NCBI GenBank assembly: GCA_025559845.1
Contig: CP048469.1
Coordinates: forward strand, 1,860,001-1,924,000
DNA: 64,000 bases
Origin: Agrobacterium tumefaciens
GTDB taxonomy: Bacteria; Pseudomonadota; Alphaproteobacteria; Rhizobiales; Rhizobiaceae
Reading direction: 5' to 3'
Shown: positions 1 through 10,591 of the stretch, in pieces
Layout of the letters: each line of letters starts with the position of its first letter
Numbering within the stretch: position 1 is the first letter of the stretch
Made by a program: the position numbers and the translations under genes
The notes under the pieces: model-generated
The model's database searches: none
What the model was told of the DNA's origin: nothing
The model's input: only the letters and a program-made list of their open reading frames with translations

Positions 1-1
1 G

Positions 2-1012
2 TTTGGCCCCGGCCGCGCCAGCACCGAAGCCAAGCGCTTCGATGATCGCGATGTGGAAGCCATCAGAAACCAGATCAGTGGCGTGCGCGCCGTCGCGCCG
101 CAAAACCGCAGCTCTGCGGCAACGGTCATTTTCGGCGGCAAGAACCACCAGACAAGCGTGATCGGCACGACAAACGATTACCTGATTGCTCAGGACTGGA
201 CGATTGCACGCGGGCGTGATTTCCAGCCGGCGGAAGATCGTGGCGGCCAGATCGGCTGCATCATCGGCGAAACAGTGCGACAGGAATTGTTCGGTGCGGA
301 AAATCCCGTTGGCCAGACCATCCGGGTCAGCAACATTTCCTGCCCGGTCATCGGCCTTCTGGCGCGAAAAGGCCAATCCGGCCTGGGCGACGATCAGGAT
401 GACACCATCATCATGCCGCTCAAGATCCATCAGCGGCGCATCGGCGGCACGACAACCATTTCCTCGATCATGGTCTCGGCGCAGGACGGCGTTTCGACAT
501 CCAAGGTCCAGGCGGACCTGGAGCGCCTGCTGCGCGAACGTCGCCGCATCGGCATTGGCCGCGAAGACGACTTCTCCGTAAACGACATGACGCAGATCGC
601 CTCTGCCATGACCGGAACGACAACGCTGCTGACAGGTCTTCTCGGCGCCGTCGCCGCCGTCAGTCTTCTGGTCGGTGGCATCGGCATCATGAACATCATG
701 CTGGTGTCGGTCACGGAAAGAACCCGCGAAATCGGCATCCGGCTGGCGATTGGTGCGCTGGAAAAGCAGGTCCTCACGCAGTTTCTGGTAGAAGCCGTGA
801 TGCTGTCGGCCTTCGGTGGCATTGTCGGCATCTTGACCGGCCTTGGCCTTGCCTACGCCGTCGTCACCTTCCTCAACGTCCCCTTCGTCACCAGCCCGTC
901 GATCATTGTCCTGGCTTTCGCCTTTTCGGCGGCGATCGGCGTGATTTTCGGCTATTTCCCGGCACGACGCGCCGCAAGCCTGAGCCCGATCGAAGCCTTG
1001 CGGCACGAATGA
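2..1012 (+). CDS. MacB-type ABC transporter permease, 3' part
   Basis: The reading frame is open from the left edge, so the start and the first membrane helix lie outside the window. About the first 190 visible residues look like the periplasmic MacB core domain. They are followed by the FtsX-type permease with three hydrophobic segments, including a Gly/Ile/Met-rich stretch around [13 protein letters not shown] and the conserved [15 protein letters not shown] loop. The end, SPIEALRHE, is the usual C-terminus of this family. MacB-like permeases work with an ATPase and a periplasmic adaptor to export macrolides, peptides or lipophilic compounds. The partners would lie upstream, and the substrate cannot be told from this fragment. 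Confidence 0.85.
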   Translation, partial: FGPGRASTEAKRFDDRDVEAIRNQISGVRAVAPQNRSSAATVIFGGKNHQTSVIGTTNDYLIAQDWTIARGRDFQPAEDRGGQIGCIIGETVRQELFGAENPVGQTIRVSNISCPVIGLLARKGQSGLGDDQDDTIIMPLKIHQRRIGGTTTISSIMVSAQDGVSTSKVQADLERLLRERRRIGIGREDDFSVNDMTQIASAMTGTTTLLTGLLGAVAAVSLLVGGIGIMNIMLVSVTERTREIGIRLAIGALEKQVLTQFLVEAVMLSAFGGIVGILTGLGLAYAVVTFLNVPFVTSPSIIVLAFAFSAAIGVIFGYFPARRAASLSPIEALRHE

Positions 1013-1163
1013 ACCTGGCATTTGATGCGGTGTCTGTTTTGGAAAGGGACGCGTATTTCCGCATTCCGACCTTGCCCTCGCCTCTCGCGATCGAGGACTT
1101 GATAGAACTCTGATCAAGCCAGGAACGACAATGTGCGGTTTAAGCAGCGCTGCAGCCTGAATC

Positions 1164-1193
1164 AAAAAGCGCCGTCAGAGCGGCGCTTTTTTT
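1164..1193. terminator. Bidirectional intrinsic terminator (ABC permease / sufA)
   Basis: A 7-bp GC-rich stem (AGCGCCG / CGGCGCT, 6-nt loop) is flanked by an A-run on the left and a T-run on the right, so it can stop the permease transcript on plus and the suf transcript on minus. Confidence 0.8.
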
Positions 1194-1213
1194 AAACACA
1201 ATGGCTGAAACGA

Positions 1214-1603
1214 TCAGACGCTTGCAGCAGCCTCGCGCTGTTTTGCCAGAGCTGCCAGATCGGCAGGCTTCAATTCGACCGATTCACCGCAGCCGCAGGC
1301 CGAGGTCTGATTGGGGTTGTTGAAGGTGAAGCCGGAGCGCATTTTCGTGATTTCGAAATCCATCTGCGTTCCCAGAAGATAAAGCACGGCTGATGGCTGT
1401 ATCCAGACTCTGGCGCCATCGAATTCGATCAGATCGTCCTTCGCATCCGGCTCGGTCACGAGGTCGATGGTATATTCCATACCGGCGCAACCACCCTTTT
1501 TGATGCCGACGCGCACGCCTTTGGCGTCTGGACCGGAATTTTCGGTGATTGCTTTGACACGCGAGGCGGCAGCCTGCGTCATGGTCATAACTGCAAAGCC
1601 CAT
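1214..1603 (-). CDS. sufA: A-type iron-sulfur carrier SufA
   Basis: A 129-residue HesB/IscA-family protein. The three cluster-binding cysteines are present: Cys39 in KKGGCAGMEY and Cys103/Cys105 in SACGCGES. The family receives Fe-S clusters from the SufBCD scaffold and hands them to apo-proteins in the cytoplasm. The start at 1603 is chosen because AAGGAG stands 8 nt before it; an in-frame ATG seven codons upstream lacks such a site. It is the last gene of the suf operon, 113 bp after the SufT-like gene, and ends at a strong terminator. In Agrobacterium the operon sufS2BCDS1XA has sufA in this place (recalled knowledge). Confidence 0.93.
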   Translation of the reverse strand: MGFAVMTMTQAAASRVKAITENSGPDAKGVRVGIKKGGCAGMEYTIDLVTEPDAKDDLIEFDGARVWIQPSAVLYLLGTQMDFEITKMRSGFTFNNPNQTSACGCGESVELKPADLAALAKQREAAASV

Positions 1604-1716
1604 GGGCTCATTCTCCTTCAACAATCGAGTTCAAGGCTCGATGCTCGATGGATTCGAATTTAATCGTAGCTGAAGGCATCATCAAGGGACGATGCCTGTC
1701 AAAATTGGCAAGCGGC

Positions 1717-2100
1717 TCAATACCAGCCGACAGCGACCTGCGCTTCTTCCGACATGCGGTCGGGTGTCCACGGCGGATCAAAGGTCATTTCAACCGAAAC
1801 GCCCGACACGCCTTCAACGGCGCCGACCGCATTTTCCACCCAACCGGGCATTTCGCCGGCGACCGGACAACCAGGCGCCGTCAGCGTCATGACGATCTTC
1901 ACCATCCGGTCGTCTTCAATGTCGATCTTGTAAACAAGGCCGAGTTCGAAGATATCAGCCGGAATTTCCGGATCGTACACGGTTTTGAGCGCCGCAATCA
2001 CGTCGTCGCTGAGGCGCGCCAACTCGTCTGGCGGAATGGTCGAGACCTTTTCCGCAACTTCAGGCGCATCCAGTTTTTTTTCAGTGGCTTCGGCAGTCAT
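1717..2100 (-). CDS. SufT-like DUF59 (MIP18 family) Fe-S assembly factor
   Basis: A 128-residue protein with an acidic, helical N-terminus of about 35 residues and then a DUF59 domain. Visible motifs are DPEIPADIFELGLVY (43-57), TLTAPGCPVAG with Cys78, and PPWTPDRMSEEA near the end. DUF59 proteins (SufT, Cia2/MIP18, PaaD) act as accessory factors in Fe-S cluster assembly or transfer. The ATG at 2100 was taken because the upstream open frame has no recognisable family sequence; AGGA lies 4-8 nt before it. It sits between sufS and sufA, the position called sufX in Agrobacterium. The biochemical step in this organism is inferred. Confidence 0.85.
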   Translation of the reverse strand: MTAEATEKKLDAPEVAEKVSTIPPDELARLSDDVIAALKTVYDPEIPADIFELGLVYKIDIEDDRMVKIVMTLTAPGCPVAGEMPGWVENAVGAVEGVSGVSVEMTFDPPWTPDRMSEEAQVAVGWY

Positions 2101-2123
2101 GATCCTGATCCTCGATCCTGATC

Positions 2124-3374
2124 TCAGGCAAAAAATTTGCGTGCATATTCGAGAGCATCCGCCAAAGCGTCCACCTCTGCGCGCGTGTTGTAAAGTCCGA
2201 ACGACGCCCGGCATGTGGAGGTCACACCGAAGCGTTTCAAGAGCGGCATGGCGCAATGTGTGCCAGCACGTACTGCAACACCACGACGGTCGATCACCAT
2301 CGACACGTCATGGGCGTGGATTCCTTCGAGTTCGAAGGAGAAGATACCGCCCTTGCCCGGCGCATTGCCGATGATCCGCAGCGAATTGATCGACTGCAGC
2401 CGTTCAGTGGCATAGGCGGCCAGATCGGCCTCATGCGCGGCAATCGCAGCGCGACCGATACCATCCATGTAATCCAGCGCGTAACCAAGGCCGATCGCCT
2501 GGACGATCGGTGGCGTACCCGCTTCGAAACGGTGCGGCGGATCGTTATAGGTGATCGTGTCCTCGGACACGTCGAGGATCATTTCCCCACCACCCTGGAA
2601 CGGCCGCATCTCCTTCAGGCGGTCGGCCTTGCCGTAAAGCACGCCGATGCCCGATGGGCCGTAAAGCTTGTGGCCGGTCATCACATACCAGTCGCAATCG
2701 ATATCGCGCACATCGACAGGCATATGCACAGCGCCCTGGCTGCCATCAACCAGAACCGGAATGCCACGCTCATGCGCAATGCGGCAGATTTCCTTCACCG
2801 GAACGACCGTGCCGAGCGCATTCGACATGTGGGTGATGGCAACAAGCTTGGTGCGCTCAGTCAGGCTCTTTTCAAAAGCCTCGATATGAAATGCACCATC
2901 GTCGTCCACCGGCACCCAGACCAGCTTGGCGCCCTGCCGTTCGCGAATGAAATGCCACGGCACGATGTTGGAGTGATGCTCCATGATCGAGATGACGATC
3001 TCGTCGCCCTCGCCGATCTTCGGCATGCCGTAACCGTAGGCAACCGTATTGATCGCCTCGGTCGAGGATTTGGTGAACACGATCTCGTCCACCGAACCGG
3101 CATTCAGGAAACGTCGCACCTTTTCGCGCGACGCCTCATAAGCATCGGTTGCCGCATTGGAAAGAAAATGCAGGCCGCGGTGGACGTTCGCGTACTCGTT
3201 TGCATAGGCATGCGAAACGGCATCGATGACCACCTGCGGCTTTTGTGCGGACGCGCCGTTGTCCAGATAGACCAGCGGCTTGCCATAGACCTCGCGCGAA
3301 AGGATCGGAAAATCCTTCCGCACGGCTTCAACGTCATAAGGGGCCGCTACGACGGCGCGTTCGCTATCAGGCAT
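2124..3374 (-). CDS. sufS: Cysteine desulfurase SufS (group II)
   Basis: A 416-residue PLP enzyme that takes sulfur from cysteine for cluster assembly. The PLP lysine is Lys236 in MTGHKLYGPSGIG. The active-site cysteine is Cys374 in RAGTHCAMP, a variant of the usual RAGHHCAQP. The short catalytic loop marks it as group II (SufS), unlike the second desulfurase at the head of the operon. Its ATG overlaps the sufD stop by 8 bp (ATGCCTGA), which implies translational coupling. No SufE or SufU partner is seen in the operon, so the sulfur acceptor that activates it must be encoded elsewhere or be SufBCD itself. Confidence 0.95.
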   Translation of the reverse strand: MPDSERAVVAAPYDVEAVRKDFPILSREVYGKPLVYLDNGASAQKPQVVIDAVSHAYANEYANVHRGLHFLSNAATDAYEASREKVRRFLNAGSVDEIVFTKSSTEAINTVAYGYGMPKIGEGDEIVISIMEHHSNIVPWHFIRERQGAKLVWVPVDDDGAFHIEAFEKSLTERTKLVAITHMSNALGTVVPVKEICRIAHERGIPVLVDGSQGAVHMPVDVRDIDCDWYVMTGHKLYGPSGIGVLYGKADRLKEMRPFQGGGEMILDVSEDTITYNDPPHRFEAGTPPIVQAIGLGYALDYMDGIGRAAIAAHEADLAAYATERLQSINSLRIIGNAPGKGGIFSFELEGIHAHDVSMVIDRRGVAVRAGTHCAMPLLKRFGVTSTCRASFGLYNTRAEVDALADALEYARKFFA

Positions 3375-4638
3375 GATGTTCCAGCCAGCCGGAAATGATC
3401 TCTTCCAGCGCCTCTACCAGATTTTCTTCTTCCAGTTCCTCGACGATCTCGGCCACGAAAGCGTTGACGAGCATTGCCCGTGCCTTCGCCTTCGGCACGC
3501 CACGCGCCATCAGGTAATAGAGGTGGTTGTCGCTGATGTCGGCAACCGTCGCACCGTGGCCGCACTGAACGTCGTCCGCGAAGATTTCAAGTTCCGGCTT
3601 GGCCGAGAACTCGCCATCGTCAGACATCAGCAGCGTGTTGCACGACATCTTGGCATCGGTCTTCTGGGCATCGGGCGCAACCCGGATCATGCCCTGGAAG
3701 ATGCCCTTCGCCCGGTCGAAGACGACGTTGCGGAAGATTTCCGTCGAGGTCGTGTTCGGCACGTTGTGGCCGAGAACCATGGTCACATCGGTGTGCGTTT
3801 CGCCGCCCAGCAGGTTGACACCACGAACGGTGAGATCCGTGCCCTCGCCTTCAACATCGATGCGCAGTTCCTGGCGTACCAGTTTGCCGCCGGCATTGAT
3901 GATGAAGAGGCGAAGCTTGGCTTCGGCACCCAGCTTGATGCGGAGCTGGCCAAGATGGATATCGGCTGCACCCTGCTGCTGCAGAATGATCCAGGTTGCT
4001 TCCGCACCATCGTCGACAACGATGTCGCTGACGGACGAAACGAAAGCCGCACCATCAGTCACCGACAGGTGACGTTCGATGATCGTTGCCTTGGAACCCT
4101 TACCGAAACGGACCGGGAAACGGCTGTGCACCTGGCCAGCGCCGTGAACGGCCTGCAATTCGATCGGCTTTTCGATGTCGGCTTCCGCCGGAATATCGAG
4201 CGTCAGACCGTCGCGGACGAAGCTGCCGTTGATACGGCCGATTGCGTCATCCTTGCTGGCTTCGGCAAGACCGGCCGCAGCCGAACCGTCCAGCAGGTTG
4301 TTGGCAAAGCTCGAAACCGTCACGCCCTCGATCTTGCCGAGCGCCGATGCGCCATGCAGCACATAGGCAACGGAAGAGCCGGCAACGGCAGGAGACTGCT
4401 TTTCGATCACGGGTGCCGGCGCATCCTCGGGGATAGCGCGCAGCAGGCTTTTCAGATCGGTATAGTGCCATGCCTCGATACGACGGGTCGGAAGACCACC
4501 GGTCTTCAGATCGTCAAACAGCACGTCACGGGCGGCAACCACCGCACCATCGCCCGGCAATTCGCTGAACTTGGCGGTATAGGCATCGACCAGCGCGCTT
4601 TCAGCGGGTGTCAGCCGGTTGGTAGCTTGAATGTTCAT
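3367..4638 (-). CDS. sufD: SufD, Fe-S scaffold subunit
   Basis: A 423-residue SufD. The N-terminal third is helical and variable. From about residue 150 a beta-helix core resembles that of SufB, ending in the conserved C-terminal region with CGHGATVADISDNHLYYLMARG. SufD pairs with SufB and two SufC ATPases in the SufBC2D scaffold. The start at 4638 is selected by AGGAGG 8 nt upstream; two in-frame ATGs just before it are too close to that site. It lies 24 bp after sufC and overlaps sufS. Confidence 0.95.
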   Translation of the reverse strand: MNIQATNRLTPAESALVDAYTAKFSELPGDGAVVAARDVLFDDLKTGGLPTRRIEAWHYTDLKSLLRAIPEDAPAPVIEKQSPAVAGSSVAYVLHGASALGKIEGVTVSSFANNLLDGSAAAGLAEASKDDAIGRINGSFVRDGLTLDIPAEADIEKPIELQAVHGAGQVHSRFPVRFGKGSKATIIERHLSVTDGAAFVSSVSDIVVDDGAEATWIILQQQGAADIHLGQLRIKLGAEAKLRLFIINAGGKLVRQELRIDVEGEGTDLTVRGVNLLGGETHTDVTMVLGHNVPNTTSTEIFRNVVFDRAKGIFQGMIRVAPDAQKTDAKMSCNTLLMSDDGEFSAKPELEIFADDVQCGHGATVADISDNHLYYLMARGVPKAKARAMLVNAFVAEIVEELEEENLVEALEEIISGWLEHHA

Positions 4639-4662
4639 GGACATCACCTCCTGGCCTCTTGA

Positions 4663-5418
<756 letters not shown>

Positions 5419-5490
5419 GGTTTTTTCCTAGAATAGTGTGATCGATTGGTGCGCGAAAACCGCGCACTCAGGGTCGTGTCCGTCTGAAGA

Positions 5491-6960
5491 TCAGCCTACC
5501 GAGCCTTCGAGCGAGATGCCGATCAGCTTCTGCGCTTCAACGGCGAATTCCATCGGCAGCTCCTGAATGACTTCCTTGACGAAGCCGTTGACGATCAGGG
5601 CGATCGCTGCTTCCTCAGGAATACCGCGCTGCAGGCAGTAAAAGAGCTGGTCCTCGGAAATCTTCGAGGTGGTCGCTTCGTGCTCGAAATGCGCAGAAGA
5701 GTTCTTCGCCTCGATGTAGGGCACGGTGTGGGCGCCACACTTGTCGCCGATCAGCAAGCTGTCGCACTGCGTGAAGTTACGCGTGTTGGTCGCCTTGCGG
5801 TGCGCCGAAACCTGACCGCGATAGACGTTTTCCGAGAAACCGGCAGCAATACCCTTGGCGATGATGCGGCTCGACGTGTTCTTGCCGAGGTGGATCATCT
5901 TGGTGCCGCTGTCGATCTGCTGATGACCGTTGGAAACGGCGATCGAGTAGAACTCGCCACGGCTGTCGTCGCCGCGCAGGATGCAGGACGGGTACTTCCA
6001 GGTGATGGCAGAACCGGTTTCAACCTGTGTCCAGGAAATCTTCGAACGGTTGCCGCGGCAATCGCCACGCTTGGTCACGAAGTTATAGATGCCGCCCTTG
6101 CCTTCCTTGTCGCCCGGATACCAGTTCTGGACGGTGGAGTACTTGATTTCGGCATCATCGAGCGCCACGAGTTCGACCACGGCGGCGTGAAGCTGGTTCT
6201 CGTCGCGCTGCGGTGCGGTGCAGCCTTCCAGATAGGAAACGTAGGCGCCTTCTTCACAGATGATGAGCGTGCGCTCGAACTGACCGGTGTTCTTCTCGTT
6301 GATACGGAAGTACGTGGAAAGCTCCATCGGGCAGCGAACGCCCTTCGGCACGAATACGAAGGAACCGTCGGTGAAGACCGCCGAGTTCAGCGTCGCATAG
6401 AAGTTGTCCGTCGTCGGAACGACCGAGCCGAGATACTTCTTCACCAGCTCCGGATATTCGCGGATCGCTTCGGAGATCGACATGAAGATCACGCCGGCCT
6501 TCGCCAGTTCCGCCTTGAAGGTGGTCACAACCGACACGCTGTCGAACACGGCATCAACCGCGACCGGGCGCTTTTCAACGCCGGCGAGGATTTCCTGTTC
6601 CTTCAGCGGAATGCCGAGCTTTTCGTAGACCTTCAGCAGCTCCGGATCGACTTCATCCAGCGACTTCGGGCCGGGAGCGGACTTCGGGGCGGCATAATAA
6701 TAGAGATCGTCGAAATCGATCTTCGGATAGCTGACGCGAGCCCATGTCGGCTCTTCCATTGTCAGCCAGCGCTTGTACGCCTCAAGGCGCCATTCCAGCA
6801 TCCATTCCGGCTCCTGCTTTTTCGCAGAAATGAACCGGATTACCTCTTCTGAAAGGCCTTTCGGGGCCTTGTCGACTTCGATCTGAGTTTCGAAGCCGTA
6901 TTTATACTGGTCCACATCGATCTGGCGGACCTGATCGATCGTTTCCTGAACCGCAGCCAT
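5491..6960 (-). CDS. sufB: SufB, Fe-S scaffold subunit
   Basis: A 489-residue SufB, the subunit on which the nascent cluster is built. Conserved blocks include the N-terminal [20 protein letters not shown], the central [10 protein letters not shown] and the C-terminal region containing [18 protein letters not shown] and [15 protein letters not shown]. The start at 6960 has GGAG 6 nt upstream. The frame continues 24 codons further without family similarity, so the longer version is rejected. It is the second gene of the operon, about 200 bp after the first desulfurase gene. Confidence 0.97.
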   Translation of the reverse strand: MAAVQETIDQVRQIDVDQYKYGFETQIEVDKAPKGLSEEVIRFISAKKQEPEWMLEWRLEAYKRWLTMEEPTWARVSYPKIDFDDLYYYAAPKSAPGPKSLDEVDPELLKVYEKLGIPLKEQEILAGVEKRPVAVDAVFDSVSVVTTFKAELAKAGVIFMSISEAIREYPELVKKYLGSVVPTTDNFYATLNSAVFTDGSFVFVPKGVRCPMELSTYFRINEKNTGQFERTLIICEEGAYVSYLEGCTAPQRDENQLHAAVVELVALDDAEIKYSTVQNWYPGDKEGKGGIYNFVTKRGDCRGNRSKISWTQVETGSAITWKYPSCILRGDDSRGEFYSIAVSNGHQQIDSGTKMIHLGKNTSSRIIAKGIAAGFSENVYRGQVSAHRKATNTRNFTQCDSLLIGDKCGAHTVPYIEAKNSSAHFEHEATTSKISEDQLFYCLQRGIPEEAAIALIVNGFVKEVIQELPMEFAVEAQKLIGISLEGSVG

Positions 6961-7161
6961 GTCGTTCTCCAATCTCGCCGGAGCAAAGGTCCGGTGGCTT
7001 GTCAACGTATCAAGGCGGAAAGCCGCCTTCATCCATCTTCGGGCAAATTATTCCGGGCCATGCAGGCGGACGGAACTCTTCACCCATGTAGGTGCGGGAT
7101 GGCGTTTTTCACACATCCCGGCAAGCGGAAATTTGATATTCCGCAATTCTTTACCGCGCTT

Positions 7162-8331
7162 TCACGCCGCCTGTCCGGCCGGCTTGCGCCGCCCGGCTAT
7201 TTTTCCGAACGCCGCAAGCGTGCGCTCGATATCGTTTTGCGTCGTCGCATGGCCGAGCGAAATTCTCAGCGCGCCGAGCTTGGGGTCATGCCCCATCGCC
7301 GTCAGGACATGGCTTTCGCCAACTTTTCCGGACGAGCAGGCCGATCCGGCCGAAAGGGCGATACCTTCAATGTCGAAGGCGATCTGCCCCGTTTCCGCTT
7401 TCAGTCCCGGAAGCGTGAAAAAGGTGGTATTGCAAACCCGCGCCCCACTCTCGCCGTGGATCACCACGTCGGCGGCAGCAACGCGCATACCGGACTCAAG
7501 CGCCGTCCGCAGATCGGATAGACGCAGCGTTTCCGCTTCCAGATTTTTGACCGCATCGGCAGCAGCCGCACCGAACCCAAGAATCGACAGCGTATTTTCA
7601 GTGCCTGAACGATGACCTTTTTCCTGCCCGCCGCCATGGATCAGTGGCCGAGGCATCATCACTTCACCGCGCGACACCAGGGCACCTGCCCCCTTCGGCC
7701 CGCCAAGCTTGTGGGACGAGAGAATGAGGAAGTCCGCATCCAGTGCTGCAATATCAAGCGGCATGCGCCCTGCGGCCTGAACCGCATCGACAACCATCAA
7801 CCCGCCCGCGGCATGCACAAGCCTTGCAGCCTCAACAACGGGCTGAACGATGCCGGTCTCGTTGTTCACCAGCATGCAGGCAACCATCGGCAGGCCGGAC
7901 GACGCATCATGTCCGGGCAACAGGGTCTCAAGCGCGGCAAGGTCGAGAACACCGGATGCCGTAACGGGAACTTCCGTAACGTTATCCTTGCTGAACCGGC
8001 CGCCTTCACGAACCGCAGGGTGTTCGATGGCGGAAACATAGAGGTGGCCCATCCGCAATGGAGCGCGACCCATCTTGAAATCCGGTGTCAAAACCAGATT
8101 GGCCGCTTCGGTCGCACCGCTGGTAAACGTCACATTCGGCGCTTGCGCGCCAGCAAGGGCGGCAACCTCGCGGCGAGCAGCCTCAACGGCCGCGCGCGCA
8201 GCGCGCCCTTCCCTGTGAACAGACGAAGGATTACCAGACATATCAAGAGCTTCGACAAGCACGTCCCGCACGGCAGGCCGCAACGGCGCCGTGGCGTTCC
8301 AGTCCATATATGTGCGAGTCAAAACCGTCAT
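7162..8331 (-). CDS. NifS/IscS-type cysteine desulfurase heading the suf operon (SufS2)
   Basis: A 389-residue PLP-dependent desulfurase of group I. It has the N-terminal YMDWNATAPLRP motif, Lys208 in SSHKLGGPKG as the PLP lysine, and Cys332 in SAGSACSSG on the long mobile loop typical of IscS/NifS. It therefore differs in type from SufS at the other end of the same operon. It is the promoter-proximal gene, matching sufS2 of the Agrobacterium operon (recalled). No strong ribosome-binding site is seen before 8331; ATG at 8307 is an alternative start. It probably supplies sulfur for SUF or for a separate thiolation branch. Confidence 0.9.
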   Translation of the reverse strand: MTVLTRTYMDWNATAPLRPAVRDVLVEALDMSGNPSSVHREGRAARAAVEAARREVAALAGAQAPNVTFTSGATEAANLVLTPDFKMGRAPLRMGHLYVSAIEHPAVREGGRFSKDNVTEVPVTASGVLDLAALETLLPGHDASSGLPMVACMLVNNETGIVQPVVEAARLVHAAGGLMVVDAVQAAGRMPLDIAALDADFLILSSHKLGGPKGAGALVSRGEVMMPRPLIHGGGQEKGHRSGTENTLSILGFGAAAADAVKNLEAETLRLSDLRTALESGMRVAAADVVIHGESGARVCNTTFFTLPGLKAETGQIAFDIEGIALSAGSACSSGKVGESHVLTAMGHDPKLGALRISLGHATTQNDIERTLAAFGKIAGRRKPAGQAA

Positions 8332-8437
8332 GACGGAACAGCTTCCGCTAATCTTCCATGCGCCGAAACGCATTTTCCTTGAAATTTCAGTTGTGCTTGC
8401 CTTATGACACGAGCCGAGTGCTTTAGCACACACAAAG

Positions 8438-8454
8438 TTTCGAATTGTTCTAAA
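8438..8454. promoter_or_regulatory. ICE / Irr-box-like operator at the suf promoter
   Basis: TTTCGAATTGTTCTAAA matches the rhizobial iron control element TTTAGAA-N3-TTCTAAA at 13 of 14 defined positions. It begins 5 bp beyond the -10 of the minus-strand suf promoter and so covers the expected transcription start. This placement suits repression by Irr. Binding is inferred. Confidence 0.65.
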
Positions 8455-8458
8455 CTGC

Positions 8459-8487
8459 GTTCTAGAAAAGCTGACAGACTTCGTCAA
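8459..8487 (-). promoter_or_regulatory. suf operon promoter
   Basis: Read on minus: TTGACG (-35, 8487-8482), a 17-bp spacer, TAGAAC (-10, 8464-8459). It lies about 130 bp upstream of the first suf gene and overlaps the RirA-like site, while the ICE lies just downstream. Confidence 0.6.
8472..8486. promoter_or_regulatory. RirA-type iron-responsive operator (IRO) candidate
   Basis: TGACAGACTTCGTCA fits TGA-N9-TCA, the core given for RirA operators in rhizobia. It sits across the -35 and spacer of the suf promoter. Only six bases are fixed, so position rather than sequence carries most of the weight. Confidence 0.45.
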
Positions 8488-8541
8488 GTCTTATCGCCAG
8501 AAGATCGCCGCCAGGAACAAAAAAACACGACCGGAGTACCA

Positions 8542-9219
8542 ATGCCCGAAGTCATCTTTAACGGCCCGGCGGGTCGCCTCGAAGGCCGTTATCAGCCCTC
8601 CAAGGAAAAGAGCGCACCGATCGCGATCATTCTGCACCCGCACCCACAGTTCGGCGGCACGATGAACAACCAGATCGTCTACCAGCTCTTCTATCTTTTC
8701 CAGAAGCGCGGCTTCACGACGCTCCGTTTCAACTTCCGCTCCATCGGCCGCAGCCAGGGCGAGTTCGACCATGGCGCCGGTGAACTGTCCGACGCGGCAT
8801 CCGCGCTCGACTGGGTGCAGAGCCTGCATCCGGACAGCAAGAGCTGTTGGGTCGCCGGTTACTCCTTCGGCGCGTGGATCGGCATGCAGCTTCTGATGCG
8901 CCGTCCGGAAATCGAAGGTTTCATGTCGATTGCACCGCAGCCGAACACCTACGACTTCTCGTTCCTCGCCCCCTGCCCGTCGTCCGGCCTCATCATCAAC
9001 GGTGATTCCGACAAGGTCGCACCGGAGAAGGACGTCAATGGTCTGGTTGAAAAGCTGAAGACCCAGAAGGGTATTCTGATCACGCACCGGACCGTTCCCG
9101 GCGCCAACCACTTCTTCAATGGCAAGGTGGATGAGCTGATGGGCGAGTGCGAGGATTACCTCGACCGTCGCTTGAACGGCGAACTGGTGCCGGAACCGGC
9201 TGCCAAGCGTATCCGCTGA
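8542..9219 (+). CDS. Alpha/beta hydrolase of the COG2945 type
   Basis: A 225-residue cytoplasmic alpha/beta hydrolase. It has HPHPQFGGTMNN near residue 32, a nucleophile elbow GYSFGA with Ser108, an acid in NGDSDKV and a late histidine in GANHFF, giving a full Ser-Asp-His triad. Start at 8542 is supported by GGAG 5 nt upstream. It is transcribed divergently from the suf operon across a 210-bp region, so the iron operators there might affect it too. The substrate is unknown. Confidence 0.85.
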   Translation: MPEVIFNGPAGRLEGRYQPSKEKSAPIAIILHPHPQFGGTMNNQIVYQLFYLFQKRGFTTLRFNFRSIGRSQGEFDHGAGELSDAASALDWVQSLHPDSKSCWVAGYSFGAWIGMQLLMRRPEIEGFMSIAPQPNTYDFSFLAPCPSSGLIINGDSDKVAPEKDVNGLVEKLKTQKGILITHRTVPGANHFFNGKVDELMGECEDYLDRRLNGELVPEPAAKRIR

Positions 9220-9238
9220 TAATAAACCAGTTACACTC

Positions 9239-9267
9239 AAAACCGCCGGTCATCCCGGCGGTTTTTG
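9239..9267. terminator. Bidirectional terminator (hydrolase / anmK)
   Basis: An 11-bp stem (AAAACCGCCGG / CCGGCGGTTTT) with a 5-nt loop and a T-run; it lies between two convergent genes. Confidence 0.85.
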
Positions 9268-9320
9268 TTTGGGCTGATCTGGCCGGGCCGCCGCCCGTCA
9301 CGGCATGTTTTCAGGCAGGC

Positions 9321-10442
9321 TCACGCCGTCGCCAGAACACCGCCGGTGACAGGCTCTGCCACGCCTGTCGTGCCTGGATAGGTCAGCGGCAATCCCTTCA
9401 GAGACCGAACCGCAAGGTAGGCCCAGGCTTCAGCCTCCATCGCCCCACCATCGAAACCGGCATCCTCCGCCGCGATGACCTTGGCATCCTTTTCGGCGGC
9501 CTGCGCGGCGAACTCTGCCATGATAACAGGATTGAGACGGCCACCACCACAGACCACATAGGTTTTGGCCGCTTCCGGAAGATAGCTGGCGGACTTGAGA
9601 ATAGCCGTACCGGTCAGGTGCGCCAGCGTGCGCGCGCCATCACCCAGCGAAACCTCGCCCTTCTGCGGCGGCAGGAAATCGCTGCGGTCGAGCGAGCGGC
9701 GAATATTGGCCGAAAAGAACGGGCTTTCCATGTAGCGGGTCACGAGCGGAGGCACGACCTTTCCGCTTGCGGCAACCTTGCCGCCCTTGTCGAAGGTCTT
9801 TCCGGTATGCGCCTCGATCCACTGGTCGATCAACATGTTGCCCGGCCCACTGTCGAAGGCCGCAAGCCGCCCATTGTCGCCAATGAAAGTGAGATTGGAA
9901 ATGCCGCCGATGTTGACGAAGACGGCTGGCGTTGCAAAACCCTTGGGCAGATTGGCCGCAAGTGCGGCGTGATAGGCGGGAATAAGCGGCGCGCCCTGCC
10001 CGCCATGCACCATGTCGTTGGCGCGCATGTCATAGACGACGTCGATCCCGGTTTCTTCGGCCAACAGCGGACCGTCACCGATCTGCACCGTCAGCGCCTC
10101 ATTCGGCCGATGCAGCACGGTCTGCCCGTGAAAACCGATCACATCGATCTGGTCTGCCTGAAGCTTGTGGCGATGCAGGAAGGATTTGACCGCCGCCGCA
10201 TGAGCAAGCGTCAGCTTGCGTTCGGCATCGCCAAGATCCTCGGGGCGTTCGCGACGTTCGCGGATTGACTTGGCGGTCACCAGTGCTTTTTGCCAGATGG
10301 CGCGCAAATGCGGATCATAGGGAAAATAGCCACTCGGTCCATGCCGCACGATGCTTTCGCCATCCGTGTGCAAAAGCGCAATATCGATGCCGTCCATCGA
10401 TGTTCCGCTCATAAGGCCGATCGCCGTTTTTACGTCACCCAC
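9321..10442 (-). CDS. anmK: Anhydro-N-acetylmuramic acid kinase
   Basis: A 373-residue AnmK of the ASKHA kinase fold. It has the N-terminal phosphate loop [11 protein letters not shown] (10-20), [11 protein letters not shown] in the middle and [10 protein letters not shown] before the nucleotide-binding half. It hydrolyses the 1,6-anhydro ring and phosphorylates anhMurNAc recovered from cell-wall turnover. The start is GTG at 10442 with GGGAG 8 nt before it. It is divergent from tyrS with about 150 bp between the two starts, an arrangement I recall from other Rhizobiales. Confidence 0.95.
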   Translation of the reverse strand: MGDVKTAIGLMSGTSMDGIDIALLHTDGESIVRHGPSGYFPYDPHLRAIWQKALVTAKSIRERRERPEDLGDAERKLTLAHAAAVKSFLHRHKLQADQIDVIGFHGQTVLHRPNEALTVQIGDGPLLAEETGIDVVYDMRANDMVHGGQGAPLIPAYHAALAANLPKGFATPAVFVNIGGISNLTFIGDNGRLAAFDSGPGNMLIDQWIEAHTGKTFDKGGKVAASGKVVPPLVTRYMESPFFSANIRRSLDRSDFLPPQKGEVSLGDGARTLAHLTGTAILKSASYLPEAAKTYVVCGGGRLNPVIMAEFAAQAAEKDAKVIAAEDAGFDGGAMEAEAWAYLAVRSLKGLPLTYPGTTGVAEPVTGGVLATA

Positions 10443-10591
10443 GCGTCATTCTCCCGTCCGAAGGAATCATCATTGTACGATTCGCCATTATTCATGGCCG
10501 AAACGGGTGCACTTTTCAAAAAACAATGATAAATCCGCCGCGTTCATTGGCTCCCAATGACGACAAAGATCCAATCAGAAAGAAAAAGGTC

